Shown piece after piece: positions 1-7,488 of a DNA stretch of 27,453 bases. Made by a program: the position numbers and the translations under genes. The stretch's first letter is position 1. The number at the start of each line of letters is the position of its first letter. The notes below the pieces were generated by a model, which saw only the letters and a list, made by a program, of their open reading frames with translations, was not told the DNA's origin and did no database searches. Origin of the DNA: an uncultured Clostridium sp. (GTDB lineage Bacteria > Bacillota > Clostridia > Lachnospirales > Lachnospiraceae); NCBI RefSeq assembly GCF_900547735.1, contig NZ_URHZ01000072.1, positions 1-27,453 of the forward strand, in the 5' to 3' direction.

Positions 1-116
1 CCCTCCCTCTCACCATCCCGAACCCCGACCGTCCCGGCGGCGTTCTCATTCCTCAGTTAAATCCCCATTTGCAGCGCTGGATACTGATATAAATCACGGT
101 TCACGCCGCGTCCGGT

Positions 117-162
117 AACACGCTGCGGGATGCTCGGAAACGGCAAAAAACGCCGTTTCGCG
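117..162. repeat. Dispersed hairpin repeat, copy 1
   Basis: A 46-bp segment that recurs in diverged form at 14097-14142. Both copies contain an 8-bp stem (137-144 with 152-159) around a seven-base A-rich loop. The innermost stem pair is C-G here and T-A in the other copy, a compensatory change. It sits directly upstream of a strong promoter here. In the other copy it lies between the mntP and pstS control regions. Function unknown. Confidence 0.6.
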
Positions 163-163
163 C

Positions 164-191
164 TTGACAAAATTAGCATGGATGATATAAT
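164..191 (+). promoter_or_regulatory. Strong sigma-A promoter for an orphan leader RNA
   Basis: Perfect TTGACA (164-169) and perfect TATAAT (186-191) with a 16-bp spacer. Transcription would start near 198. No protein gene begins within 300 bp, and the transcript would meet an intrinsic terminator at 343-377. Confidence 0.8.
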
Positions 192-197
192 CAAAAA

Positions 198-377
198 ATA
201 AGTAAAGGAAATTTTTACCTGACAACCGGCTCTGACAACTTCCCGTCCGGGAATGGTTCCGCCCTCCGTTATCGTCATAATTTGAGAGGCCGGACAGCGG
301 AGTCTGTTCATTCAATCAAGGCGGATACACGATAACTATCGTCCCTTGATACAGGAAACTGTGTCAGGGGATTTTTT
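198..377 (+). ncRNA. Structured leader RNA / putative attenuator, class not recognised
   Basis: The RNA expected from the promoter at 164-191. Readable helices are 226-233 with 285-293 (one bulge) enclosing 240-244/249-253 and 269-272/277-280. A further hairpin is formed by 292-297 with 303-308, and its loop bases 298-302 can pair with 264-268 as a pseudoknot. An expression platform follows: 315-321 pairs with 344-350 (antiterminator) and competes with the 12-bp terminator stem 343-354/359-370. This is riboswitch-like architecture, but I cannot match it to a class I know. It could also be a free-standing small RNA, because the regulator at 535 has its own candidate promoter at 469. The structure was read by eye. 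Confidence 0.5.
343..377 (+). terminator. Intrinsic terminator of the leader RNA
   Basis: A 12-bp stem (343-354/359-370) with two G-U pairs closes a GAAA tetraloop and is followed by A and six T (372-377). Its 5' arm is shared with the alternative helix 315-321/344-350, which is what makes it look regulated. Confidence 0.8.
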
Positions 378-468
378 GAATCATAAGAAGAGGCGCCACA
401 AGAAGGCGCGTCATGAGATGCGTCATAGGGGGCCCGTACTGTGATTTAAAAAAACGTTCTGCAGGGAT

Positions 469-496
469 TTGACAAAAGAATTAAACGATATGGAAT
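469..496 (+). promoter_or_regulatory. Candidate promoter of the GntR regulator
   Basis: TTGACA at 469-474, then TGGAAT (four of six matches to TATAAT) at 491-496, with a 16-bp spacer. The start would be near 503, about 30 bases before the GTG start codon. The -10 is imperfect. Confidence 0.45.
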
Positions 497-534
497 GAAA
501 AACAATAAAGTGAAAACGAATTGGGAGATGAAAC

Positions 535-1194
535 GTGGTACAAAAAGCGCAGCCGTATAAATATCAGGTGTACGATGAAATTAAACGGGGGATACTCAAG
601 GGACAATATATGCCGGGCGACGTGCTGACGGAGAGAAAGCTGTCGGACGAGATGGGAATCAGCAGGACACCGATACGTGAGGCGATGCAGATGCTGGCCC
701 ACGACGGATGGCTGGTGATGGAGACTTACAAGGGCGCAGTGGTCCGTGAGTTCGATCTTGAGTATGTACTGGAAGTGTTGAAAATCAGGAAATCCCTGGA
801 GATGCTGGCCGTGGAGGACGCAGTCCTGAATGTGACGGACCGGGATCTGGAGGAGCTGGAAGAGATAGCCCGATGTCAGAGGGATATGCTGAATCACTAC
901 GACGAATACGATTACATTGAGATGGACCGCAAGTTCCATCAGAAGATTTATGAGCTGAGCCACAACAGGACACTTCAGGGGCTGCTCAACAATTTTAATG
1001 ATATTATTTCATTTTTCGGTATCCGCGCTTTGAAGCAGAAGGAGCGGAAGATTACAACGATGGAAGAGCATCAGAAAATCCTGGATGCCGTTAAGAGCCG
1101 GGATGCCGGTGCGGCGGTCCGAGCGATGGAAGATCATATGTCGAAAACATTTATCAATATCGAAGGCTATATGAAAGAACGCCGCAATCAGTAA
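535..1194 (+). CDS. GntR-family transcriptional regulator, FCD (FadR-like) subfamily
   Basis: A 219-residue ligand-responsive DNA-binding regulator, full length for the family. Residues about 8-72 form the winged helix-turn-helix, with the typical ERKLSDEMGISRTPIREAM recognition segment at 34-52. Residues about 78-210 form the all-helical FCD effector domain. Asp131, His135, His179 and His201 match the metal-binding positions usual in FCD regulators, so the ligand is probably a small carboxylate bound through a metal. The start is GTG at 535, placed by GGGAG seven bases upstream; the nearby ATG at 528 is out of frame. It precedes the amidase-TRAP unit, whose transcript starts at a palindrome of the type this family binds, so it is most likely the local repressor (inference). 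Confidence 0.92.
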   Translation: MVQKAQPYKYQVYDEIKRGILKGQYMPGDVLTERKLSDEMGISRTPIREAMQMLAHDGWLVMETYKGAVVREFDLEYVLEVLKIRKSLEMLAVEDAVLNVTDRDLEELEEIARCQRDMLNHYDEYDYIEMDRKFHQKIYELSHNRTLQGLLNNFNDIISFFGIRALKQKERKITTMEEHQKILDAVKSRDAGAAVRAMEDHMSKTFINIEGYMKERRNQ

Positions 1195-1263
1195 AACCGG
1201 CCGGTGGCCCCAGTACTGAATAGTTACATTCTGCCCAAAAAATCACGCGAAAAAGAAAACAGC

Positions 1264-1310
1264 TTGACAATATTGCACAATTATGTTATCTTGTATCAAG
1301 TGGTATACCA
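1264..1310 (+). promoter_or_regulatory. Promoter and GntR-type operator of the amidase-TRAP operon
   Basis: TTGACA at 1264-1269 and TATCTT at 1287-1292 with a 17-bp spacer. A perfect palindrome, TGGTATACCA, at 1301-1310 covers the predicted start site. FCD-type GntR proteins bind short palindromes of the TGGT-N-ACCA kind, so this fits repression by the regulator encoded at 535-1194. An AT-rich direct repeat (ATATC units, 1311-1330) follows. Confidence 0.65.
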
Positions 1311-1375
1311 TATATCATATATCATATATCACGGCAAAAGATAAAGAGGATAAAAGGGTAAGAGGTGGAGAAATG

Positions 1376-2182
1376 ATGAAAGTCAGCATTGTTCAGATGG
1401 ATGTGCGGCTTGCGGACCCGGAATACAATTTTTCCCATGCGGAAGAACTGATTCGGAAAGCAGCCGCCGAAAAACCGGATGTCATCTGTCTTCCGGAGAC
1501 CTGGAATACGGGCTTTTTCCCAAAGGAAAATCTGGAGAGCCTGTCGGACAGGGACGGCAAAGAAGTAAAGAGAAGGATCGGTTCCCTGGCAAAAGAACTT
1601 GGAATTAATATTGTGGCCGGTTCCGTAGCCAATTTAAAACAGGACGGCGTATATAATACGGCATACATATTTGACCGTGAAGGAAACTGCATTGGTGAGT
1701 ATGACAAGACTCATCTGTTTACCCCCATGGGAGAACAGGATTTCTTTAAACTGGGCGATCATACCGTTAATTTTGAGCTGGACGGTGTGGCCTGTGCAAT
1801 GGTTATCTGTTACGACATCCGCTTCCCGGAACTTATCAGAACCCTCACTCTGCGGGGCGTGGATGTCCTGTTTGTAGCTGCCCAGTGGCCGAGTCTTCGA
1901 AAAGGCCACTGGCAGGTATTAAACCGGGTGAGAGCGATTGAAAACCAGTGTTTTGTAGTCTGTGTCAATGCCTGCGGCACCGCGGGAGAAACAAAGTACG
2001 CAGGATATTCGGCGGCCATCGATCCGTGGGGCGAGACAATCGCCGGTGCAGACGGGGCCGAGGCGGTATTGTCTGCAGAGCTGGATCTCGACATGATAAA
2101 GGGAATCCGGGAGAGCATTAACATATACAGGGACAGACGGCCCGAAATTTACGATGTGAAAGGAAAAGCAAAAAATGAGTAA
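1376..2182 (+). CDS. Carbon-nitrogen hydrolase (nitrilase superfamily, omega-amidase-like)
   Basis: A cytosolic hydrolase of about 268 residues that cleaves amide-type C-N bonds. The catalytic triad is visible: Glu41 in LPETWNTGF, Lys111 in YDKTHLF and Cys145 in ICYDIRFPE. The C-terminal YRDRRPEIY segment is typical of the Nit2/YafV omega-amidase branch. GAGGTGGAG at 1362-1370 precedes two adjacent in-frame ATGs (1373 and 1376); the second has better spacing. The longer frame open from 1283 runs through the promoter and operator and is not used. The 3' end overlaps the DUF2848 gene by 8 bases, so the two are translationally coupled. With a TRAP transporter downstream, the substrate is probably an imported amide or dicarboxylate monoamide. 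The exact substrate cannot be read from sequence. Confidence 0.88.
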   Translation: MKVSIVQMDVRLADPEYNFSHAEELIRKAAAEKPDVICLPETWNTGFFPKENLESLSDRDGKEVKRRIGSLAKELGINIVAGSVANLKQDGVYNTAYIFDREGNCIGEYDKTHLFTPMGEQDFFKLGDHTVNFELDGVACAMVICYDIRFPELIRTLTLRGVDVLFVAAQWPSLRKGHWQVLNRVRAIENQCFVVCVNACGTAGETKYAGYSAAIDPWGETIAGADGAEAVLSAELDLDMIKGIRESINIYRDRRPEIYDVKGKAKNE

Positions 2183-2867
2183 GATGAAATTCCGCGTTCT
2201 GACAAAGAACGGTGAAGCAGAAAAAGAGATAAAGTACGACAGGGTATTTGCCATAGGCTATGCGGGCCGCAATATGGAAAAGACGATGGAACATATTAAG
2301 GAGCTGGAGGAACAGCTTGGAGTGCCTGCGCCGAAGAAAATTCCGACGATTTTCCAGTGCGGCAACTATGTGCTGACCCAGGAACAGGACCTGCATTTTA
2401 TCGGTGAAAAAACATGCGGGGAAGTTGAATACGTGATGGTTGTGACGGACGGAAAGCTCTATATCGGACTTGGAAGCGACCATACGGACCGCGAACTGGA
2501 GAGCATAAGCGTTCCGAAGGCAAAGCAGATTTGTGCAAAACCGATCGGAACAGAGTTATGGGATTATGATGAATTAAAAGAACACTGGGAAACCATTAAG
2601 CTATATTCCTATCAGACGGTAGACGGAACAGAAATCCGGTATCAGCAGGGAACCCTGGCCGATATCATGGATCCGGCCATGATTCTTAAGGAACTGGAAG
2701 AGAGAGTGGGCGGTATAAGGGACGCGGTGATTTACTCCGGTACGGTTCCGCTGACCGAAGGATTCCGCTATGGAACGAATTTCAGATGTGAGATGGCAGA
2801 CGAAGTGTTAGGAAGAAAGTTATCATTAAACTACAATGTGATTACAGTGAGCGAGGAGGAACGGTAA
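2175..2867 (+). CDS. DUF2848 family protein
   Basis: A 230-residue soluble protein. The middle segment GLGSDHTDRELE followed by SVPKAKQICAKP, and the later W-x-x-IKLYSY stretch, are what I know from the DUF2848 family, which often sits beside transporter and amidase or hydantoinase genes. The C-terminal segment (VIYSGTVPLTEGFRYGTNF, then a beta-rich end) recalls fumarylacetoacetate-hydrolase-like folds, suggesting an enzyme, but no reaction is established. It overlaps the amidase gene by 8 bases and ends one base before dctP, so it belongs to the same transcript and probably the same pathway. Confidence 0.75.
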   Translation: MSKMKFRVLTKNGEAEKEIKYDRVFAIGYAGRNMEKTMEHIKELEEQLGVPAPKKIPTIFQCGNYVLTQEQDLHFIGEKTCGEVEYVMVVTDGKLYIGLGSDHTDRELESISVPKAKQICAKPIGTELWDYDELKEHWETIKLYSYQTVDGTEIRYQQGTLADIMDPAMILKELEERVGGIRDAVIYSGTVPLTEGFRYGTNFRCEMADEVLGRKLSLNYNVITVSEEER

Positions 2868-2868
2868 G

Positions 2869-3936
2869 ATGAGAAAGTTATTTCGGGCAGTATTGGCATC
2901 AGCGGTGATTACGGCGGCGCTTACAGGCTGCGGCGGCAGTAAAGAGGGTACGCCGGCCGGCACGGAAGCGAAGAAAGAGGCGGCTGCGGCAAGCGGCGAT
3001 GCGGTTGAGATTAAGGTGGCGACCGTTGGAAATGAAAAGCACCAGTCTACCATTGCGGCAACTTATTTTAAGGACAAGATTGAAGAACTGTCCGGCGGCC
3101 AGGTCAAGGTGACGATTTATCCGAACGCTTCATTAGGCAGCGAGCGTGAGGCGGCCGAGGGCGTAAAGCTGGGAACACTGGAGATGACCATCGTTACCAC
3201 GGACGGAACACTCCCGTCATGGGTATCGGATGTACAGCTTTTATCCATCCCATATTTATTTGAAAACAAAGAAGAAGCTTATTATATCCTGGACGAAGTG
3301 CTTCAGCCGGAATTTGAAAAACTGTTCGAGGCACAGGGATTTAAACATCTGGGATTTGCAGAGCTGGGATTCCGTCATTTCACAAACAATGTGCGTGAAG
3401 TTGTAACGGCATCCGATATGGAGGGACTCTCCATCCGTGTCCAGGAAGCAACCGTATGGTTCAGCCTGATGGACTGCTTAAAGGCAAGAGGAACGGCGCT
3501 TCCGTTTAACGAGCTTTATACGGCGCTTCAGCAGGGAACCGTGGACGGACAGGAAAACCCAATCGTTTCCATCGCTTCCTCCGGTTTCGACGAAGTGCAG
3601 AAATACATGGTTCTGGACGGCCACACCTACGGTGCAGAGAGCGTTATCATGAACCTGGGCTTCTATGACAAACAGACGGACGAGGTAAAGGGCTGGATCG
3701 ACGAGGCGGTTAAATATGCCATTGACGAGCAGAGAACGGCCGTGGACTCCATGGAAGCGGAGTATATGGAGCAGATTAAGAACAGCGGTGTAAAGGTCAG
3801 CGAACCGGACATCGACAGTTTCAAAGAAGCGACAAAAGATTTCTATAAGAGGGATGAAATCAAGGAGCTTGTTAACCCGGAGCTGGTAGAGCTTGTAATG
3901 CAGAAGCTGGATGAGCACAAAAACAGCGGAAAATAA
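2869..3936 (+). CDS. dctP: TRAP transporter substrate-binding lipoprotein (DctP family)
   Basis: A 355-residue extracytoplasmic binding protein that captures an organic acid for the TRAP permease. It has a lipoprotein signal with lipobox LTGC (Cys21), so it is membrane-anchored as usual in Gram-positive hosts. Family signatures are SLGSEREAAEGVKLGTLEM (about 88-106), the GLSIRV segment with Arg190 at the position of the conserved carboxylate-binding arginine, and PFNELYTALQQGTVDGQEN (212-230). The retained arginine argues for a carboxylate ligand. GAGGAGGA at 2853-2860 sets the start. It is separated from dctQ by a 115-bp gap holding a stable hairpin, consistent with higher expression of the binding protein than of the membrane subunits. 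Confidence 0.93.
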   Translation: MRKLFRAVLASAVITAALTGCGGSKEGTPAGTEAKKEAAAASGDAVEIKVATVGNEKHQSTIAATYFKDKIEELSGGQVKVTIYPNASLGSEREAAEGVKLGTLEMTIVTTDGTLPSWVSDVQLLSIPYLFENKEEAYYILDEVLQPEFEKLFEAQGFKHLGFAELGFRHFTNNVREVVTASDMEGLSIRVQEATVWFSLMDCLKARGTALPFNELYTALQQGTVDGQENPIVSIASSGFDEVQKYMVLDGHTYGAESVIMNLGFYDKQTDEVKGWIDEAVKYAIDEQRTAVDSMEAEYMEQIKNSGVKVSEPDIDSFKEATKDFYKRDEIKELVNPELVELVMQKLDEHKNSGK

Positions 3937-3965
3937 TCCGGAATAAACGAATGGATTCAAAAGAA

Positions 3966-4025
3966 CCGGTGGTTACCGTTTGCAGAACCTCATTTTTAAA
4001 CGGGGCTGTGGATGATAACCACCGG
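3966..4025 (+). repeat. Intergenic hairpin between dctP and dctQ, related to the element at 7372-7423
   Basis: A 10-bp perfect outer stem (3966-3975/4016-4025) and a 6-bp inner stem (3976-3981/3998-4003), with the bases after the inner stem unpaired. The 36 bases at 3984-4019 match 7388-7423 at 28 of 36 positions, so this is a copy of a dispersed element. In an mRNA it could protect the dctP message from 3' decay or damp read-through into dctQM. There is no T-run, so it is not an obvious terminator. Confidence 0.6.
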
Positions 4026-4051
4026 ATGAGAAACGGATAGAGAGGTCGAGT

Positions 4052-4540
4052 ATGAAAGTTATCAATCTAGTGGTGGATCATGTGATAAAAGCCGTGATGG
4101 CGGTCAGCGGTATCGTCCTGCTGGCGGTGACATTCTGGCAGGTAGTCTGCCGGTACGTGCTGAAAGCGCCCCTGCCATGGAGCCAGGATATTATCAGGCT
4201 GAGTTTTACATACCTTGTATTTTGGGGAGCGGCTTACTGTGTACACGAAAAAGCAAACTTAAACGTAGACGTGTTTCTGACGGCGCTTCCGAAGAAAATC
4301 GGAAAACTTGCGGAAATCATAATTAATGTGGTACTGATTGGATTTTTTGCCTTCCTGTTATATATGGGAATTCAGTTTGCACAGACAGGCACTACCCAGA
4401 CGACATCTTATCTGCCGATTCCGATGTCCTGGTATTACATGAGCATCCCAAGTGCGGCGGCATTTATGATCTTTTACATGATTCAGATTCTGGTGGAGCA
4501 GGTGAAAGAACTGCTCGGCATGGGAAAGGAGGAACAGTAA
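4052..4540 (+). CDS. dctQ: TRAP transporter small permease subunit (DctQ family)
   Basis: A 162-residue integral membrane protein with four predicted helices (about residues 12-34, 44-64, 85-108 and 125-148). The FWQVVCRYVLKAPLPWSQD segment followed by a second helix with EKANLNVDVF is the classic DctQ pattern. It pairs with DctM to form the sodium-coupled membrane domain. AGAGGTCGAG precedes the ATG. It ends one base before dctM starts. Confidence 0.92.
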   Translation: MKVINLVVDHVIKAVMAVSGIVLLAVTFWQVVCRYVLKAPLPWSQDIIRLSFTYLVFWGAAYCVHEKANLNVDVFLTALPKKIGKLAEIIINVVLIGFFAFLLYMGIQFAQTGTTQTTSYLPIPMSWYYMSIPSAAAFMIFYMIQILVEQVKELLGMGKEEQ

Positions 4541-4541
4541 G

Positions 4542-5810
4542 ATGGCGCTTATTTTACTTCTTTTTGTATTATTTATAGCCGGAATTCCGATCTGCTTTTC
4601 CCTTGGTTTAATCTCACTTTACGGAGTGGCGGCCGCCGGGTATCCCCTGTCCGTCATCACGCAGAGAATGTTCACCGGAGCGGACAGTATCTCCCTCATC
4701 GCCATTCCCCTGTTTATTCTGGCAGGCGGACTGATGGTCCAGGGAGGCATGTCCAGGCGTATCGTGGATTTTGCAGACGCTTTGATTGGCCATTTTCCAA
4801 GCGGACTTGCCATGGTCAGCATCCTGGCCTGCATGTTTTTCGCCGCTATCACCGGTTCCGCCATTGCGGCTACCGCGGCAATCGGCGGTATCATGATTCC
4901 TCTGATGAAGGAAAAGGGCTATGAGAATACGTTCTCGGCTCCCCTTCTGGCCTGCGGCGGTTCGATCGGACCGGTTATCCCGCCCAGCATTCCGCTTCTG
5001 CTTTACGGAACCATGGCCAGCGTCAGTATCGGTAAGCTGTTTATCGGCGGATTTATCCCTGGTATTATCATGGGCGTGGGCCTGATGGTTTACAGCTTCT
5101 ATGTGGGAAAGAAACGCCATTATGTCGGACGTGAGCAGAAAGCGCCGGCAAGTGAGGTGTTAAAAACAGGAAAAGACGCGCTGCTGGCGCTGATTATGCC
5201 GGTTATCATCATCGGCGGCATTATGAGCGGTATCTTTACAGCGACGGAATCGGGCGCAATCGCCTGTGTGTACTCCCTGATTATCGGAATTTTTGTTTAC
5301 CGTGAACTGAAGATTAAAAACCTTTGGGGCGTGTTTATCGACAGCGCCAAATCCACGGGCCAGGTTTTGATTGTCGTTGCCTTTGCATCCCTGTTCACCT
5401 GGATCATCACGGTTAACCAGGTTCCGCAGCAGGTCAGCGCATTCCTGACGGCCAACATCGGAAATAAATACCTGATGCTCCTTGTCATCAACATCGTGCT
5501 TTTAGTTGCGGGAACATTTATCGATACAACCAGCGCGCTGGTTATCTTTACCCCGCTCTTCCTCCCGATTGTACAGGGCCTTGGAATCGACCTTCTTCAC
5601 TTCGGCCTTGTAATGACGGTCAACCTGACAATCGGTATGTGTACACCTCCGCTGGGCGTCTGCCTGTTCGTGTCGGGAACCATCGCGGAAGTGTCGCTGA
5701 AAGACCAGATGAAGGATTTACTTCCGATGCTGGCGGTTCTGCTGATTGTCCTGCTGATTATCACATACATCCCGGCTACGGTTACATTCCTGCCTAACCT
5801 GCTCGGATAA
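4542..5810 (+). CDS. dctM: TRAP transporter large permease subunit (DctM family)
   Basis: A 422-residue, very hydrophobic transporter core with about twelve membrane segments, the usual length. Recognisable parts are the early MFTGADSISLIAIPLFILAGG region, the FAAITGSAIAATAAIG motif, GGSIGPVIPPSIPLLLYG, and NLTIGMCTPPLGVCLFV near the end. It is translated from an ATG one base after the dctQ stop with GGAGGAA upstream. It is the last gene of the amidase-DUF2848-TRAP operon; a strong terminator follows immediately. With a DctP carrying the conserved arginine, the transported solute is most likely a carboxylate. Confidence 0.94.
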   Translation: MALILLLFVLFIAGIPICFSLGLISLYGVAAAGYPLSVITQRMFTGADSISLIAIPLFILAGGLMVQGGMSRRIVDFADALIGHFPSGLAMVSILACMFFAAITGSAIAATAAIGGIMIPLMKEKGYENTFSAPLLACGGSIGPVIPPSIPLLLYGTMASVSIGKLFIGGFIPGIIMGVGLMVYSFYVGKKRHYVGREQKAPASEVLKTGKDALLALIMPVIIIGGIMSGIFTATESGAIACVYSLIIGIFVYRELKIKNLWGVFIDSAKSTGQVLIVVAFASLFTWIITVNQVPQQVSAFLTANIGNKYLMLLVINIVLLVAGTFIDTTSALVIFTPLFLPIVQGLGIDLLHFGLVMTVNLTIGMCTPPLGVCLFVSGTIAEVSLKDQMKDLLPMLAVLLIVLLIITYIPATVTFLPNLLG

Positions 5811-5816
5811 TATAAA

Positions 5817-5858
5817 AATCGCTGTACACCTCTGGTTTTCGGGGAGCAGCGATTTTTT
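5817..5858 (+). terminator. Intrinsic terminator of the TRAP operon
   Basis: AATCGCTG (5817-5824) pairs with CAGCGATT (5847-5854), with an inner CCTC/GGGG helix and a run of T through 5858. It closes the transcript that begins near 1299. Confidence 0.88.
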
Positions 5859-5959
5859 ATTGAGTGGAAATGAAAAGTTCGCGAAGCGGGCTCTTCGTTG
5901 TTTCAGCAGGAGCCGTACATAGCGCCGCCAAGCCTCCCTGGAATTCTATGGGCAATCTG

Positions 5960-5988
5960 TTGACATATTTCACCATATTTGTTAATTT
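5960..5988 (+). promoter_or_regulatory. Candidate promoter of the DUF1266 lipoprotein gene
   Basis: TTGACA at 5960-5965 is perfect. The -10 (TAATTT at 5983-5988, 17-bp spacer) is poor and the surrounding DNA is AT-rich. It lies about 35 bases before the start codon. Confidence 0.4.
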
Positions 5989-6022
5989 TATGTATATAGA
6001 ATTTACTAAGGAGGAGATGAAA

Positions 6023-7369
6023 ATGAACAATTTGTTTTGGTTTATCATTCTTGTGATGGGCGGGGTATTGCTGATTATGAAAACAGAGAACGTGCTGGAA
6101 CGCCTTAAGCACAAGATAAAGTACGGTGCCGTATTGCAGATATTCAGCGTTTTGGCCGTCGGTATAATGGTGGTATCTGTAACGGGTTGTCAGTCGCAAA
6201 AAGAGCCGGAGATGGCGGTATACACTTCGAAGGACGGGTCCTACAGCGTCACAATGCCCGAGGGACTGAAGCAGACGGATGTAATCGGAAATTTCATGGT
6301 TCTGGAGGCTTCCGGTAAAGCGTCTGTGGAAGCAATGGCATTTACAAAAAGTAAGAGCGAGCCTGTGAACAAAGGGAATAAGATAACTTCGCTTGAAGAC
6401 TTTGGGGACTTTTTTGAATCCAACATGTCAATCTCGGCAATATGGAGCGCTGAGTCGGAAAAGGTACAGGAGGGAATGGAGCGCTGTATTTACAAGGAGG
6501 GCATTGTAAAGCAGGATGGGAATTCATTTGATGCAGCCATGGTGCTTGTAGAGTCCAGGGCAAGCTATGGCGCGGTTCTGGCAATAGGGAATAAGAGTAT
6601 TCCGGAGAAAGTAAGAGAAAAGATTTCCATCACCATTTTGAAAGAAGAGCAGAAAACATCATCCGTGAATTTTATAGATGGCATGAAAGCTGTTTTGGAC
6701 CATGTGAACGGAGCAAATCTCCTGGAAGTTGCCGCCACCGCCGACCAGGTTTATAATGCGGCAAATGAAGAAGAAAAGAAGAATCTTCAGGCAGGCTACG
6801 ACCAGATGCATGAGAATGCCAGACAGGCATTGGCAGAAAGCTGGAACATAACCGATGCCGCTTCTCTTATCAAAACGAAGGAAGATCTGTTGGGAAACGG
6901 CCATAACCGGAATGCGCTGGAATTTCTGGAGGGGTATGGTGTGACGGAGGACATGGACCGTGAGGCGGTTCAGCAGAAAATCGTTTCGGATGGTCTGGAC
7001 GAGGAGAATGCAGTATGCCTTCTCGCTGCCTACGATGCAAGAGCCGCTTTCGGGGAAAATGCAATCCTTGCATGGGATTTAAGCAGGATTCCAACAATAA
7101 TGGGAATGGGATGCGCCGCCGGGTATATTACTTATGAAGAAGCGCTGGATAACGCACTGGAGGCAGCGAAGCTGGCGCAGCAGAGCTTTGACTCCTGGGA
7201 AGCCTTTAACCAGAGCTATCTGTACGGATATTCTTACTGGAGCGGAGAATCCCTGGAAGACCTATCCAGCAGCGCTTACGAACGACAGGAAATTGTAAAT
7301 GATCTCCAGGGAGAAGAAAACGGGCCATTTTCTGTGGACTGGGATATGAAACTTGAAAAAGAATGGTAA
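6023..7369 (+). CDS. DUF1266 domain lipoprotein
   Basis: A protein of about 448 residues. The N-terminus has two hydrophobic stretches (about 3-19 and 35-54). The second ends in VTGC, a lipobox with Cys56, so the mature part is probably a surface lipoprotein, though 55 residues is long for a signal. The next region (about 60-210) resembles the small extracytoplasmic lipoprotein domains common in clostridia. The C-terminal 100 residues carry the DUF1266 pattern: AWDLSR (350-355), GCAAGYITYEEAL, then SWEAFNQSYLYGYSYW. AAGGAGG at 6008-6014 supports ATG 6023; the frame is open further upstream to 5864, but that would include the promoter. Monocistronic; biological role unknown. Confidence 0.78.
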   Translation: MNNLFWFIILVMGGVLLIMKTENVLERLKHKIKYGAVLQIFSVLAVGIMVVSVTGCQSQKEPEMAVYTSKDGSYSVTMPEGLKQTDVIGNFMVLEASGKASVEAMAFTKSKSEPVNKGNKITSLEDFGDFFESNMSISAIWSAESEKVQEGMERCIYKEGIVKQDGNSFDAAMVLVESRASYGAVLAIGNKSIPEKVREKISITILKEEQKTSSVNFIDGMKAVLDHVNGANLLEVAATADQVYNAANEEEKKNLQAGYDQMHENARQALAESWNITDAASLIKTKEDLLGNGHNRNALEFLEGYGVTEDMDREAVQQKIVSDGLDEENAVCLLAAYDARAAFGENAILAWDLSRIPTIMGMGCAAGYITYEEALDNALEAAKLAQQSFDSWEAFNQSYLYGYSYWSGESLEDLSSSAYERQEIVNDLQGEENGPFSVDWDMKLEKEW

Positions 7370-7371
7370 CC

Positions 7372-7423
7372 ATTCACGGCCGCTCAAAGAACCGCGTTTT
7401 TCAGCGGGGCTGTGAATCGTAAC
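7372..7423 (+). repeat. Intergenic hairpin, second copy of the dctP-dctQ element
   Basis: ATTCACGGCCGCT (7372-7384) pairs with 7403-7417, a 13-bp stem with a two-base bulge. The 36 bases 7388-7423 match 3984-4019 at 28 of 36 positions. It starts three bases after the stop codon of the DUF1266 gene and may serve as its 3' end, but no T-run follows. Confidence 0.55.
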
Positions 7424-7453
7424 AAAGAATGGGAACAGTTCAAATTTCAGGGC

Positions 7454-7482
7454 TTGACAAACGGAACAAAACTCCCTATAAT
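7454..7482 (+). promoter_or_regulatory. Promoter of the tyrS T-box transcript
   Basis: Perfect TTGACA (7454-7459) and perfect TATAAT (7477-7482) with a 17-bp spacer. The start would be near 7489, which opens the T-box leader. Confidence 0.9.
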
Positions 7483-7488
7483 GTCAAG

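Noticed and set aside
5864..6022. N-terminal extension of the DUF1266 protein
   Set aside because: Runs through the candidate promoter and has no ribosome site, whereas AAGGAGG sits correctly before ATG 6023.
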